Of a stretch of 64,000 bases of DNA, positions 47,401 to 57,087 are shown one piece after another (within the stretch, counting starts at the first letter, position 1; every line of letters starts with the position of its first letter). Origin of the DNA: Lutraria lutraria. Its lineage: Eukaryota > Mollusca > Bivalvia > Venerida > Mactridae. Where the stretch lies: positions 11,612,182 to 11,676,181 of the forward strand of contig OZ026847.1 of the NCBI GenBank assembly GCA_964023205.1. Reading direction: 5' to 3'. The notes under the pieces were generated by a model, which was not told the DNA's origin, did no database searches, and was given only the letters and a program-made list of their open reading frames with translations. A program made the position numbers and the translations under genes.

Positions 47401-49726
47401 ATGCATATTTGTATATAATAACAGTTTTATATTATGATTTATTGAGCAGTTCTTCTGAAATGACAAAAATTCAAAAATATTTTTGAACATTCTTCCATAA
47501 ATAATTTCATACTTGTATGTCCTAGCTTCGGGACAGTTTGTTCTCATCGATGGCTGCAAAAATATGTTTGACTGCTAAATGAACAATTAGGTAGAATGAC
47601 AATAATTGTTATTCATGAAATTAATGTTTTAGTATTTTCTGTACATTGTACCTACAATTTAAATAATTAATGGGTTACAGTTTGCTTAAAATTTCTGTTT
47701 TCTAATAATTGTGTGTATTGATTCACCTTCTTCTTTATTGTCTGTCCGTATGATCAAAATTGATAGTCTTAATAATTTTGAGGATGAAAATACAATACTT
47801 GTATGTTACCAGTTGATCGAGACTGTTTCTTGACAACCAAATTTATTTCATTTTTCCTTATTTTATGTTTGAATTCTGTCTTCTTAATGATCAAATTGTA
47901 TTTCAGATATAAAAGAAAAAGATAAAAAGAAAAGAAAATCCATGAAAGATGAATTTGAAGATGAAATTCCTAAAAAGAAAAAGAAGAAAGGACAAGGGTA
48001 GGATTTCGTGATTTTTATATTGCGCAAACATAGTTGTAGAGGGAGTATATTGAGTCATCGGTCAGGCGTTCCATCCTCATACTATTTCACAAAGTTGTGG
48101 AGTGAACTACTTCCACATTCTTTAAAGTCCCCTAAGCTTATAAATGTATTGGTCCTAATAGTTTCTGTTTGTTCTATAACAGAGGAATCCGGTGTGTTTT
48201 CCTCCCGTGCATACTTTATCGCAAGAAAAAATGTTTCCGAAACCACTCGTATTTTTTTCAATATCATTGAAATAAATACTATTTATAGAACACCTGTGTT
48301 TTCCCGCAGTCATGCTATGCACATGTAGTAAAGTGACGTCACGCGCACTACATATTTCAAGTTTACAAAAGCAAAAATCACAGTGAAATGAGTGTTTTCA
48401 GACGAAAAAGGGCTTGTTTCGTCGGTAATAATTATCTTGGGATGATATCAGCAATTAAATGTTTTTGCATATATTTTTCTACAGCAAAAAGCTAATGGGA
48501 CTTTAAGCGATGGCAATGAAATTTGAAATATTTAAAGCACTGGTTTTCACTTGCAGTAACTTACCTATTGTATAATAAAATTTTACCTGTTGTTCAAAAA
48601 TTTGTCTGATATATTTAGGTTTAAGTTACAAGGTTTTCTTTATGTTTCGACAAGGCACCCTAGTCCTTTATATGGGGATGAATTAGAAGTCCATCAAGGA
48701 AAATTTTGTAGTCACTGATTTGATTTTAGCATTTGACACATTTAAGGTATAACATTCCTAATACTGCACTTTTTTATGTATCTGCTAATGCTATACATAA
48801 ATGTTAATATTTCAAAATTAGTATAGCATTATTATCATCTTTGAAAAATGGGGTACTCCCATAGATTTCAATTCAAATTTAAAGGGAAAATAACTCCCAA
48901 GGAATGTCATTGTTTTGGAAAAATCTCCTTCATAGAAACCTATAAAAATCATTGAAATTTCCAAAATTTGTCGATCCCATTTTGATATAATATAGGTTTG
49001 TTTCAATTGTATTTCAGACAGCTTAATGAGCCAACACCACCCCCTATGATCTCACCATTGTTGTCACTTACCATGAACAATCCATCAGATGTGTTGGATA
49101 TGCCTGTCGATCCTAATGAACCCACATATTGTCTTTGTCATCAAGTATCCTATGGTGAAATGATTGGCTGTGATAATCTAGATGTAAGTTATTCTGGTTT
49201 TATATTGTTTAGGCCATTCTTAAAAAAATGTTGTTGTGTGAATTATAGTTTATGAACAAAAATGTATGGATGTCTGCTTTAAAGTGAAATTATGGATCGT
49301 TAATTGATTTCTTTTGAATTGTCAGTTGGTGACAGGGCCTTTTTTCTGTAGACTATAACAGAGGCCGAAATTCTGTGACTTCCCAATTGAAAAGACTCTT
49401 TTTTTGCCAATTTGGGGAAAGAAATTCCCAAAAATAAAATGCTTTTCTTACTTTGTTGTCTAACCTTTTCCAAATTAGGCCAAAAGTCATGCTTGAATTT
49501 CCCATAATGAAAGAGCCCTTCCTAATTTTTGGAAAAAAGGCCCTGGGTGATAGTATAAACAATCTGTTAATATCTCACAGTTCACTGTTGGAATTGAATC
49601 AGAATTCTTCCCTTTCTTTTTCAGTGTCCCATTGAATGGTTTCATTTTGGTTGTGTCGGACTAACTGCAAAGCCAAAAGGGAAATGGTTTTGTCCGCGGT
49701 GTACGGAGGATAGAAAAAAGAAATGA
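41414..49726 (+). CDS. ing5: Inhibitor of growth protein, ING5/ING4 type (7 coding exons)
   Basis: Exons: 41414-41450, 41865-41936, 42743-42909, 45284-45401, 47907-47997, 49018-49183 and 49625-49726. All junctions are GT-AG, phases agree, and the total is 250 codons (ING4/5 proteins are usually about 240-250). The start, [12 protein letters not shown], is the ING5 form. Residues 1-105 are the helical ING dimerisation domain ([35 protein letters not shown]). A basic KKKRKS/KKKKKKG stretch follows as nuclear signal, then a C-terminal PHD finger with all C4HC3 ligands (C200, C202, C213, C218, H224, C227, C240, C243) and the Y199/M210/W222 cage. The family binds H3K4me3 and anchors HBO1 and MOZ/MORF acetyltransferase complexes; that role is inferred from homology. 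An extra copy of exon 4 is listed separately. SINEs and MITEs occupy the introns. Confidence 0.96.
42024..42412 (+). mobile_element. tRNA-derived SINE with long body, in ing5 intron 2
   Basis: The head is a good tRNA-like promoter (GATAGCTCAGTGGTAACGCG; B box AGTTTGATTCCCGG), but the acceptor stem is not restored. The body is unlike the GTCTAGTACTGG family and ends in AAAAAGGCGCTACATAAATG and a (TATC)n tract. The GCGCTA-TAAATG style of end is known from CR1/L2-type LINE 3' tails, suggesting mobilisation by such a LINE (inference). Confidence 0.8.
42526..42590 (+). mobile_element. tRNA-like SINE fragment
   Basis: TCGATTAGCTCAATTAATTGG followed by GGTCGTGGGTTCGAGCCTC resembles an A/B-box pair with much of the intervening region lost. 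The remainder of the element is not visible. Confidence 0.45.
43690..43800 (+). mobile_element. Diverged SINE head in ing5 intron 3
   Basis: CTTCATTAGCTGATGTCTCTG followed by AGGTTCAAATCCTTGAT has the spacing and B box of a tRNA-like head. The body is not recognisable. Confidence 0.4.
44325..44483 (+). CDS. ing5: Alternative exon 4 of ing5 (duplicate, possibly mutually exclusive)
   Basis: This segment encodes [20 protein letters not shown], clearly homologous to the product of constitutive exon 4 at 45284 ([20 protein letters not shown]). It starts in phase 0 after AG (44323-44324). A GT at 44437 would end it after 112 bases in phase 1, the same phases as the 118-base exon 4. Either exon therefore joins exons 3 and 5 in frame, but including both would shift the frame, the usual signature of mutually exclusive exons. 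If the donor is not used, the frame continues to TAA at 44481-44483, giving a short form without nuclear signal or PHD finger. Both splice sites are weaker than those of 45284: a poor pyrimidine tract and a GTTTGT donor. The residues after the helix ([14 protein letters not shown]) differ from exon 4. A decaying relic cannot be excluded. Confidence 0.6.
   Translation, partial: VDRYIQRYDRDIARMEADLKGYVSSASDDENKENVSKSLYLLKNFLQYCQRK
45600..45860 (+). repeat. Molluscan interspersed repeat in ing5 intron 4
   Basis: The segment contains GTCAGTCGGTCTGTCTG, CAATTTGGCCTAAGCTCTTCA and GGTCAAGGTCACAAGGGGGC, phrases I associate with a repeat that is very common in bivalve genomes. It has no coding capacity. 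The family name is not known to me. Confidence 0.6.
47012..47264 (+). mobile_element. tRNA-derived SINE in ing5 intron 4
   Basis: Head CTAAAGCCATGCTTAGTTAGTGC with a B-box-like CCAGGTTCAATTCCC. The tail has TTAGTACTGGTTAGAATAATG, TCCAGGGAAATATTTAGG and ATTGTTGAAAATACAGCATTA, a diverged version of the common tail, followed by (AAAT)n. Confidence 0.75.
48091..48530 (+). mobile_element. Interspersed repeat interrupted by a TTAA-target MITE
   Basis: 48091-48125 and 48503-48530 are the two halves of the repeat found at 54461 (AAAGTTGTGGAGTGAACTAC... and ...GCGATGGCAATGAAATTTG). Between them sits a 377-bp element (48126-48502) with ends AGTCCCCTAAGC and GCTAATGGGACT, which are inverted repeats of each other with two mismatches. 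TTAA lies on both sides (48122-48125, 48503-48506). The copy at 54461 shows a single TTAA here and so represents the empty site. TTAA targets are used by piggyBac, Kolobok and Sola3 elements; which one applies is undecided. It lies in ing5 intron 5. Confidence 0.9.
48530..48662 (+). repeat. Second copy of an ing5 intronic sequence
   Basis: About 110-130 bases beginning ATTTAAAGCACTGGTTTTCA are repeated from 44850-44956 in intron 3. The copies share CACTTGCAGTAACTTACCTATTG and AGTTACAAGGTTTTCTTT but differ by a 20-30 base indel. It is either a local duplication or two copies of an unrecognised interspersed repeat. Confidence 0.75.
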
Positions 49727-49906
49727 CTTTGATCTGTGCTTTTGTTTTTATCATGTGAATCCTGAGATTTTTAAAACTATTATTATTGCAACCATGTGTT
49801 GACTAATCTCATCAAATGAGAGTTTCATCCTTGCTTGAATGTTTCTTCTGATTATTGTGGGATATACTATTTTTTGGAGAATAATTGGCATATATGGCAT
49901 GATTTG

Positions 49907-49912
49907 AATAAA
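49907..49912 (+). promoter_or_regulatory. Candidate polyadenylation signal of ing5
   Basis: AATAAA lies 181 bases after the ing5 stop codon and is followed within 30 bases by TTTTTTTGTGGTC, a plausible GU/U-rich downstream element. Confidence 0.55.
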
Positions 49913-50363
49913 AATCATGTTTTTTTGTGGTCTAATTTTTTGCAAGTTAACTAGTATTTATTTCTGTCATTAATTTTACTCATTTATTTTTTCCTTTTTT
50001 TTCAAAAATATAGTTTTGTATATTTTACTAAGTGTAACTAAAATAACGTTTTTACTATGCTTTACAGAAGAAAAAAGGTGTTAGAATAATTTACTTTTTG
50101 ATAATTTCAGTAGTAAAATTTGTAAACTGAATTGTTTCTTTAAATAGTCCCAAAAACAAATCTTTTTCTTGTGTCTACTTTTTGCTTTCTACCATTATTT
50201 TATACTAACATTAGTTACTTCCAATATTATGAAAGATATCAAAAATTTATCAGCAGAAAAAATACATGGATATTGTATGAATCGATAACCGGCATATTTC
50301 TTAGAATGTCAATCACATAATTAGAAACAAATACATAATAATCACAGGAATCATTTAAGCAAG

Positions 50364-50441
50364 TCGAGGGTTTAACGCAACAGTGTCGTAACTCATATTG
50401 AAATAAGAACAAGTTACGACAGTGTTGCGCTGAGCCCTCGA
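50364..50441. repeat. 78-bp hairpin-forming inverted repeat
   Basis: TCGAGGGTTTAACGCAACAG and TGTCGTAAC on the left are mirrored by GTTACGACA and GTGTTGCGCTGAGCCCTCGA on the right, around a loop of about 20 bases. No target duplication was identified; it may be a solo foldback element or MITE relic. Confidence 0.75.
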
Positions 50442-51099
50442 AGTGTAAAATTATTAAGTAATTAATTTTCTTTTAAAAAACTGTACATTGAGTAGTCTAG
50501 GATTTATTTATGTTCTGGCAAGTTTTAAAATTTTCAGCTGTTAGTCTGAAATGGTACAAGTGTGACATTTTATCATTGCACATTAAGGGCATTCTTGTTT
50601 TCTATATTTTAAGAGGGTTGCATGGTAGTGATCACACACTTGGAAATCTGTGATGAACGTTTTTGCTTGTCAGTAAATAAATGAAAATAACTTAATTATT
50701 GCTAAGTAAACAGAATTTTTTTTTTAATTAAACATGGTATTTTTTTCAACTTTTCATTATAAAAAATCATGAACCCAGTTTTTAACCTGATTTCTGCCCA
50801 TATAATAGTATTTACACAAGATTCTTTTAGAATAATGCACTTTATAAATTATTTACATCTGAAGTTTAAAATCCAGTCTTATTTGATATTGTGATATTAA
50901 GATTTTTTCTATCATTTTGAATTAATGCTTCAGATTAGGAAGTTTCTTGTCTATTTTTGTACACATTCTTAAATCTAGCTTAAAAAATAATTGTGGTTTA
51001 TTTAAACTACACATTGTTTACAATTACAATGATTCTTTGTATTGTCACAATCATCTTTCATGTGAACATCAGAATATATTTGCTGTGTCAGCATTGCTT

Positions 51100-51530
51100 A
51101 CTCTGTCAACACAAACTGAAAAATCTCCACTTCTAGTTGCATCAAAATCATTCATTTTGTCCATATCACTCATTTTGTTGACATCAACATCATTAGTAAT
51201 GTCATTATAAATGAAGTCTTACTCTACATTAGTTATGTCATCATAAGTTATGTCATCATCATTAGTTATGTCATCATAGCTTTGGTCAACTTCTTAAGTT
51301 CAATCGTCATTATGTCATCATCATTAGTTATGTCATCATAAGTTATGTCTTCATCATAAGTTATGTCTTCATCATTAGTTATGTCATAATAGGTTTATCC
51401 ACATCATTAGGAGTAATGTCATCAATGTAAGATTTATCGTCACCCAAAGTTATGTCATCATCATTTTTTATGTCGAAATTTCCTTGTTTTTTATCATCAT
51501 CATCAGAGTCATCATGTCTTGATTACAATT
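51100..51530. repeat. TTATGTCATCATCATTAG degenerate tandem repeat
   Basis: An 18-bp unit, TTATGTCATCATCATTAG, and shortened versions recur many times, with interruptions. No useful frame is maintained. Confidence 0.8.
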
Positions 51531-52548
51531 ATCACTTTAATCATCTAGTGTTAAAGCTGGCTTTAATTAGGGGCAATACAAATATACATGTTGTATATAA
51601 GTTACATTCATAGTATTATTCTTGTCACAGTTTGTTGTTATACTGTTATTCAGCTATTCTCATTGAATATTGTTTTGTTATCATCCTGTTGTTACTTTAG
51701 TTGTCAGTAATTCACCAATTCTGCATTAAAATACCATCTCTTCACAATTTAAACTGAATCTACTGTTAGGCCAAGTGAATTAATAATGGTTTCAGTTGAT
51801 CATGGCTGGAAAGGAAAGAAATACTTGGATGGTCACCAGAACCTTGCAAGTTAGTTTACTTGGCCTATAACTTCTTCAAACCTGCATTGTATAATATTAT
51901 TTCTATTCATAACTTAAACTGAGTCAACAATTAGGCTAAATGAATTAATTTATGGATTCAGCTGATCAGAACCTCACAAATTGTTTTGCTAGGCCTTTAA
52001 CTTTAAATGCTAGAATATTCCTTGATTGGTGGCCAAAATTGTTACTAAACCATTGTTGGTTTTAAAGTTTTTTATCCCGAAATGTCCAAAAGTTTTCTTG
52101 TTGCTTGTTTTTGCTGTTGTGTTACAGTTTAGCTAAAAGTTACATAATTTTCATCGCAAATCTTCAGATAATGATTATGTTTTATATATATAATACATCA
52201 TATTGATGTCTTTATAATCATCATCCATTCTTATTTTCATTGCATATTTATTCAATTTTGATATTATTTGAATATTGATCTGATTTTGCTATCTTTAAGA
52301 GAAAAAAACATGGTTTGCTGTTACTTAATCTAAACAATTCTTTTGTCAAACTCAAAAAAATGAGCCTGGATTTTTTTTATAGTGTGTCAGTTTTTTTTTT
52401 AGGATGGCCTTATGTCAAATTGTTAAAGTTTATAGTTCCAGAATTTTGTTTGTCAAAAATTAGTTTAGATCTGTAAATGTTGTTTTCAATGAGTGAAGGT
52501 TTGTTACCGTAAGTTTTGCTGAAATCTTCTCTTTGCCAGTTCACCTTT

Positions 52549-52758
52549 AGGGGACCTCATTGGTCGAGTGGTTATAGTCTCTGACCAGTGAACATTAGCC
52601 TCTCAATGCTGTGAGTCAAATCCCATCCTGGTCAATATTTCACATGTTAGAAAATCGTCCAGCTAGCTAAAAGGTCCATGGTTATACCGAGAAGAACACC
52701 TAGGATCTTCCACCACAGTTAAAGCTCAATAACCAACTCAATAAACAAATCACCTGTA
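52549..52758 (+). mobile_element. tRNA-derived SINE
   Basis: The head GGGACCTCATTGGTCGAGTG gives an A box, and GAGTCAAATCCCATCCTGG a B-box-like element. The tail (CCGAGAAGAACACCTAGGAT, then AAAGCTCAATAACC and an A-rich end) does not match the GTCTAGTACTGG family. The related head on the other strand is at 11815-11905. Confidence 0.7.
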
Positions 52759-54013
52759 ATTAGAATAGATGAATAGTCCTAGGTCCGTATTAAGATTTAA
52801 TTACTGTAAGACGTCACTTCATTCTGAAGACCACCTGTTTTCATATCAGTTTTAATTCTTAAAGTTGATAATGAGACATGCATTAATGTTATGACCAATT
52901 GTCTAGGTCCCCGAAGGGTCATCTGTGTATTGAAGTTTTTCTGTAATTTACAAATCAGCTCAGTTATTCAATATTGATGATTGTGTGGACTTGATCAAGT
53001 TGGTCGTACTAGTGAATCAATCACTTCATAAGTTACAGTTTATCTGAAGGTTTCAAAACACATAGTGCAGTTGATTGTATCCAATTTACCACAAGTTGTG
53101 GTTTGAGACCATCTTAGTTACAGTTTATTATATATACATCAATTTTTCATTTTATACTGCATGGCTAATCAATTGGATATTTAGTTGCTAAATGATGCTT
53201 GCATGTACATATGATTAATAAAATGTGATTTAGGATCCAGCACTAAGTTGTTGAACCTTAATTTGCAACGTTTCGTTCGGATTGTGAGATCAGATAATTT
53301 AGCTTTATGCAGATAGTCATTGTTAAGGCCAGAAAAAAGGAATAGTTGTTTCCAGGTACCCGACCAACCTTATGTTTTCTGCAAATTCCTAAGATTGAAA
53401 TATTTGGGGACAAACCATGCCAATAAAGTATGAAAAATATCTGTAGAAGTCGAGAACATTTTTACAAAGTATCTACATGGATGCAAGTTTGAAAAACCTG
53501 ATCTGGTAGGAACCCCTGAAAATTAGCATTTTTGAACAAATTCTTTGCTTTTAAGAGGCTTATAATGACCCCTCGTGATTTCAAAAATCTGAAATCTAGT
53601 ATGAACCTGAAAACTTGCACCTTTATTATTATATCTATATGATTTTCTTGGTCAAGTAACTAGAAAAAACTACTCTTTTATATCTGGCTTTGTTGAATAT
53701 ACCTGAGTCTATGTTTATTAAATCCTTTTTCTCTGCTTGAGTAGAATGCTTAAAGAAATCTTACGTTCTATTTTGTATGAAAACTGTAAATTAACTCTAT
53801 TCATTTGGCAGGAATAATTTTCATCTAAATCTACAAACTTTTCATAAAATCACTGTTCTGTTAGTATTATGCAATAATCAGTTTTGCTAGTATAAACCTG
53901 TTTGTTTTCTTGTTAGTCACTTGTATGTGACAACTATGGTTTTTCTTGTTCAACGTTAATTTTTTGCCATAAATAAATCATCTAGTTTTCATATTGGTTT
54001 TTGTTCTTTTTTT

Positions 54014-54152
54014 GAACCTCTCTACAACAACACCTTCAAAATTTACCTAAGTTGATATTTACTGTAAATTTAACCTCTGTAGAGCAACCACCTCTAAACA
54101 ACGGCCAATATTTGAAGCTCCCACAGGGTGTTGCTCTACAGAGGTTGTACTG
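54014..54152 (+). mobile_element. 5'-truncated pogo/Tigger-like MITE
   Basis: Begins inside the element (GAACCTCTCTACAACAACACC) and ends with the standard terminus AGAGGTTGTACTG followed by TA. The left terminus is missing. Confidence 0.75.
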
Positions 54153-54460
54153 TATACTTTACCTTTCAGCTCAATTTGCTCAGAATATGCCGGATTTTCT
54201 TTTTTCGCTGGTTTGGACAGTACTTGTTTTTATCATCTCGTTTGTACCTAGGTTACATTTTCTGTTTTTTTTTTTAAAAATTCACTACTTGCATGTATTT
54301 GTGAAGACTTCTCAATTTTACTGACTTGATGGACTTAAGCTTCATTGTGATTGTTTCACTTAATTGACAAGATTTAGTTTTGTTTAAGTGAATATCAGAA
54401 ATCTTTCTATCTGTTAAGCCGTCTGACCCTATTTTTATATGGTACGGTACACATACAATA

Positions 54461-54700
54461 TCACACGTTTGTGGAGTGAACTTCTTCTATATTCCTTAAG
54501 CGATTGCAATGAAATTGAAATATGTCACCGCCATGAAGTATAGATGTGCAAGACACAAATTCCATGCCAAGTGATGCACACATTCCAGATTTATGTGCCC
54601 TTGAACTTAGCCATATACATGTAGTGTACAATAGCAGTCTTAGTGTCAAAGCCTTAGCGGGTGTATTAGTCACTTCTGTGACAAAGCTCTAGTTGATTAC
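54461..54700. repeat. Interspersed repeat, copy with intact TTAA site
   Basis: Same family as 40378-40950 and 48091-48530: TTTGTGGAGTGAACTTCTTC, CCTTAAGCGATTGCAATG, GATGTGCAAGACACAAATT, CCCTTGAACTTAGCCATA. The TTAA at the position interrupted in the 48-kb copy is single here. Confidence 0.8.
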
Positions 54701-54768
54701 TGTACAGTTAAGCAATCAAATTTCAGTTATAGGCACTCGATTCCGAGATTTTTATACGTTTGTAGGCG

Positions 54769-55250
54769 TTACTTTTCAATTTCACCCATCAAACAACGCA
54801 AACCTGTCGAAAGAAAAATCTTCATTTTTTCCCTTATTGAGTGTATATAATACTCCAAGGTAGTGAACTCGCCATCTTTTCGATTGACGGTAGTGACGAA
54901 AATAAGCGTGGGTCCCGGCTTTCCTTCTAATCTGCACATGCTCTCCGGGAACCTTGCTTTCGTTGTAGTGTTCCCCAACTTTAAACGTTTTGACAGCTTT
55001 TACAAGGAAAGCCGGGACAGACAGAGACATAATTGATTTAGGTCCTTCAAGCCATTCTGAATCATTTATTTGGACAGTTGGCATTACAAGGTCAAGAACT
55101 TGTACTGGATTTCCTCTTAGGAAGGCTCGAGTCAGATTAAAAAATGCCATCCTTCAAATTTTCATGAAATGAGTTAAAGCAAGTCTTGCTCTGAAGTCTG
55201 CTGGTACCCTATCTGTATGAATTGGCATCCAAGGTCTAATGACCCGATAT
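54769..55250 (-). pseudogene. Unrecognised protein-like ORF with stop and frameshift
   Basis: On the - strand, one frame reads from about 55250 through DTYRVIRPWMPIHTDRVP to a TGA immediately before ATG 55150. It then continues as MAFFNLTRAFLRGNPVQVLD down to about 54960. Around there the more protein-like frame seems to change: KPGPTLIFVTTVNRKDGEF and TLEYYIHSIREKMKIF lie in another frame, ending at TAA 54769. The composition is that of a soluble protein, unlike the surroundings, but I do not recognise a family. One in-frame stop plus a frame change suggests a decayed gene or processed copy. Alternatively it is a short real gene from ATG 55150 (122 codons). No intron signals were found. Confidence 0.3.
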
Positions 55251-55524
55251 GTATCAAAATTACCACAAAAAATAAATGAAATAAAACAAAAGCTTAAAAT
55301 TACTGATTTTTTTTTTTAATTCAAAACATAATAACATGATGTGAAATAAAAAGAATGATGTACAAACTAGTCAACTAACACACACCATATATATCTCTGT
55401 ATTAACCTGGCAGTGTGAACAAAAAAAAAAAAAAAGCTTACAACAACAGATGATAACAGTAAATGGAACAACATAATATAATCATCCTGATGAATATCAA
55501 CACAAGGAAAAAACAACTAAAACA

Positions 55525-55945
55525 CAAGAGGCCCAAGTGACCCTGCGATGCTCACCTGAGAAACAAGTTATGGCAGTATCACTTATGAATTTAATCTAAA
55601 TTTGTGCTGCAGTAAGTAAAAAATATTGGAAAAAAAGACCTTTGGGATATTATTTAAGCAACTTTGTTTGAGGATCTCTAGATGGTGATCCATGCTCAAT
55701 ATCTAAGCTTTAGAACATGGGGATTCAGACAAGAAGATTTTTAAGATTTTCCTTTTGGTTGCCATGGGTTCTGCATGGAATGACATTCTTTAAGCAATTT
55801 TTGTAAAAGACCACCCAAAGATCATTCCTGTAGTTTCTTCAAATTTGACACAGTCGTTTCAGAGAAGTTGTTAGAAGAATTACGGAGGACAGACAAAATA
55901 GTATGCCAATACCTCACCATGAGCTTTGCTCAGGAGAGCTAAACA
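55525..55945. mobile_element. Molluscan repeat, CTCACCTG...AGAGAGCT type, short copy
   Basis: Starts CAAGAGGCCCAAGTGACCC and GATGCTCACCTGAG, and ends near CATGAGCTTTGCTCAGGAG followed by AGCTAAAC. A GACGGAC-like tract is degenerate here (GGAGGACAGACAAAATAG). It is related to the longer copy at 60268-61160. No coding capacity. Confidence 0.7.
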
Positions 55946-57087
55946 AATCTAGAACTCATTTTAAATGCCCAGTAAGTAAACCCATTATTTTGGCACATGT
56001 AAATGAAAATAATTATCAAATGCAAATTCACAATCTTGTTACATTTAAGATTTAGAGATCACTGGACAATTTTCCTGAGATATAAAACAAACTGTTAACT
56101 TATACATGGGAAAGCCAGAATAAAGCTCTAATCAATAAATTGGTTACCGATCCCCTCCAACATGGAGAATCAACTTAAAAACCTTCAAATTGAAGAGTAA
56201 ATAAGATCACTACTTCCTTATTGAAGAGTACAAACTTACGACTATTTTTATCTTCAGATCAGTAAAATAATTCTGAGGTAGCAATCACATTGATAAGTTC
56301 ATTATATAAAATCCCTAAGACATCTATCCCTTATTGATATAAATCTTATGTATTCATATCCACACTTACTAAAACTAAAATGTATACCAGATCACCTATA
56401 ATGATACTGTATGAAGGATTCTTCCCATAGTTCATTATGACATGATTTTGAGACGTGGGTCAGGGGTTATAAAACTTGTGAAAAGTCTCCCAAGTTCAAA
56501 ACTCAATTTCATTCTCAAAATATTATTTATATTTTGAAACAAAGTCAGAACAATTATGCAGACAGAAGAAAAATATTTGATGAATATATATCTTCGTGCT
56601 TTGTCCATAATCATCTTTAAAAACATTAAAAGACAAAGTATGAGATTCGAATTTGGAGGCCAAACTCAAGTTTTATAACTTCTTCAGACCCATGTCTTAA
56701 CGCAATTACCTATCATTTTTTTTGCAAGCAGCAATTGATCGATACAGCAGTCATACAGTGTTTGAACAAAAAAACTTCAAACGAAAGTTCTGTAACTAAG
56801 ATCTTAGTAATGAATGACAAAAAAAAATAGAACAAGCATCAGAATACTGACCAAAATCCAAACAATAATGAAAAATACACTGACTGAAAGTCATAGAGGA
56901 ACTAATTAATACTCAAAAACAAAAATATACAGGTATTCTTTTCACTGGCCAGGTGAGCATAAACAGATGAAATCTTTTAGCTCATAGACTGGTCCTCTGA
57001 CATGAAAATTTGATACACTCCTAACACATTGACTGGTACCCCAATAACACAGACTAGTACTCTTCAGAGATCAGGCTGGTACTCAGT
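55946..57087. other. 3' flank of the SH3/zinc-finger gene, no other gene seen
   Basis: AT-rich sequence that probably includes the 3' UTR of the - strand gene ending at 57088. No canonical AATAAA was found close to the stop codon on that strand, so the 3' end could not be placed. Confidence 0.4.

Larger units (their letters stand above)
49913..54010. other. Intergenic, mostly unannotatable
   Basis: Contains a hairpin element (50364-50441), a TTATGTCATCAT microsatellite-like tract (51100-51530) and a SINE (52549-52758). The remainder is AT-rich with short unsupported frames. Confidence 0.45.
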
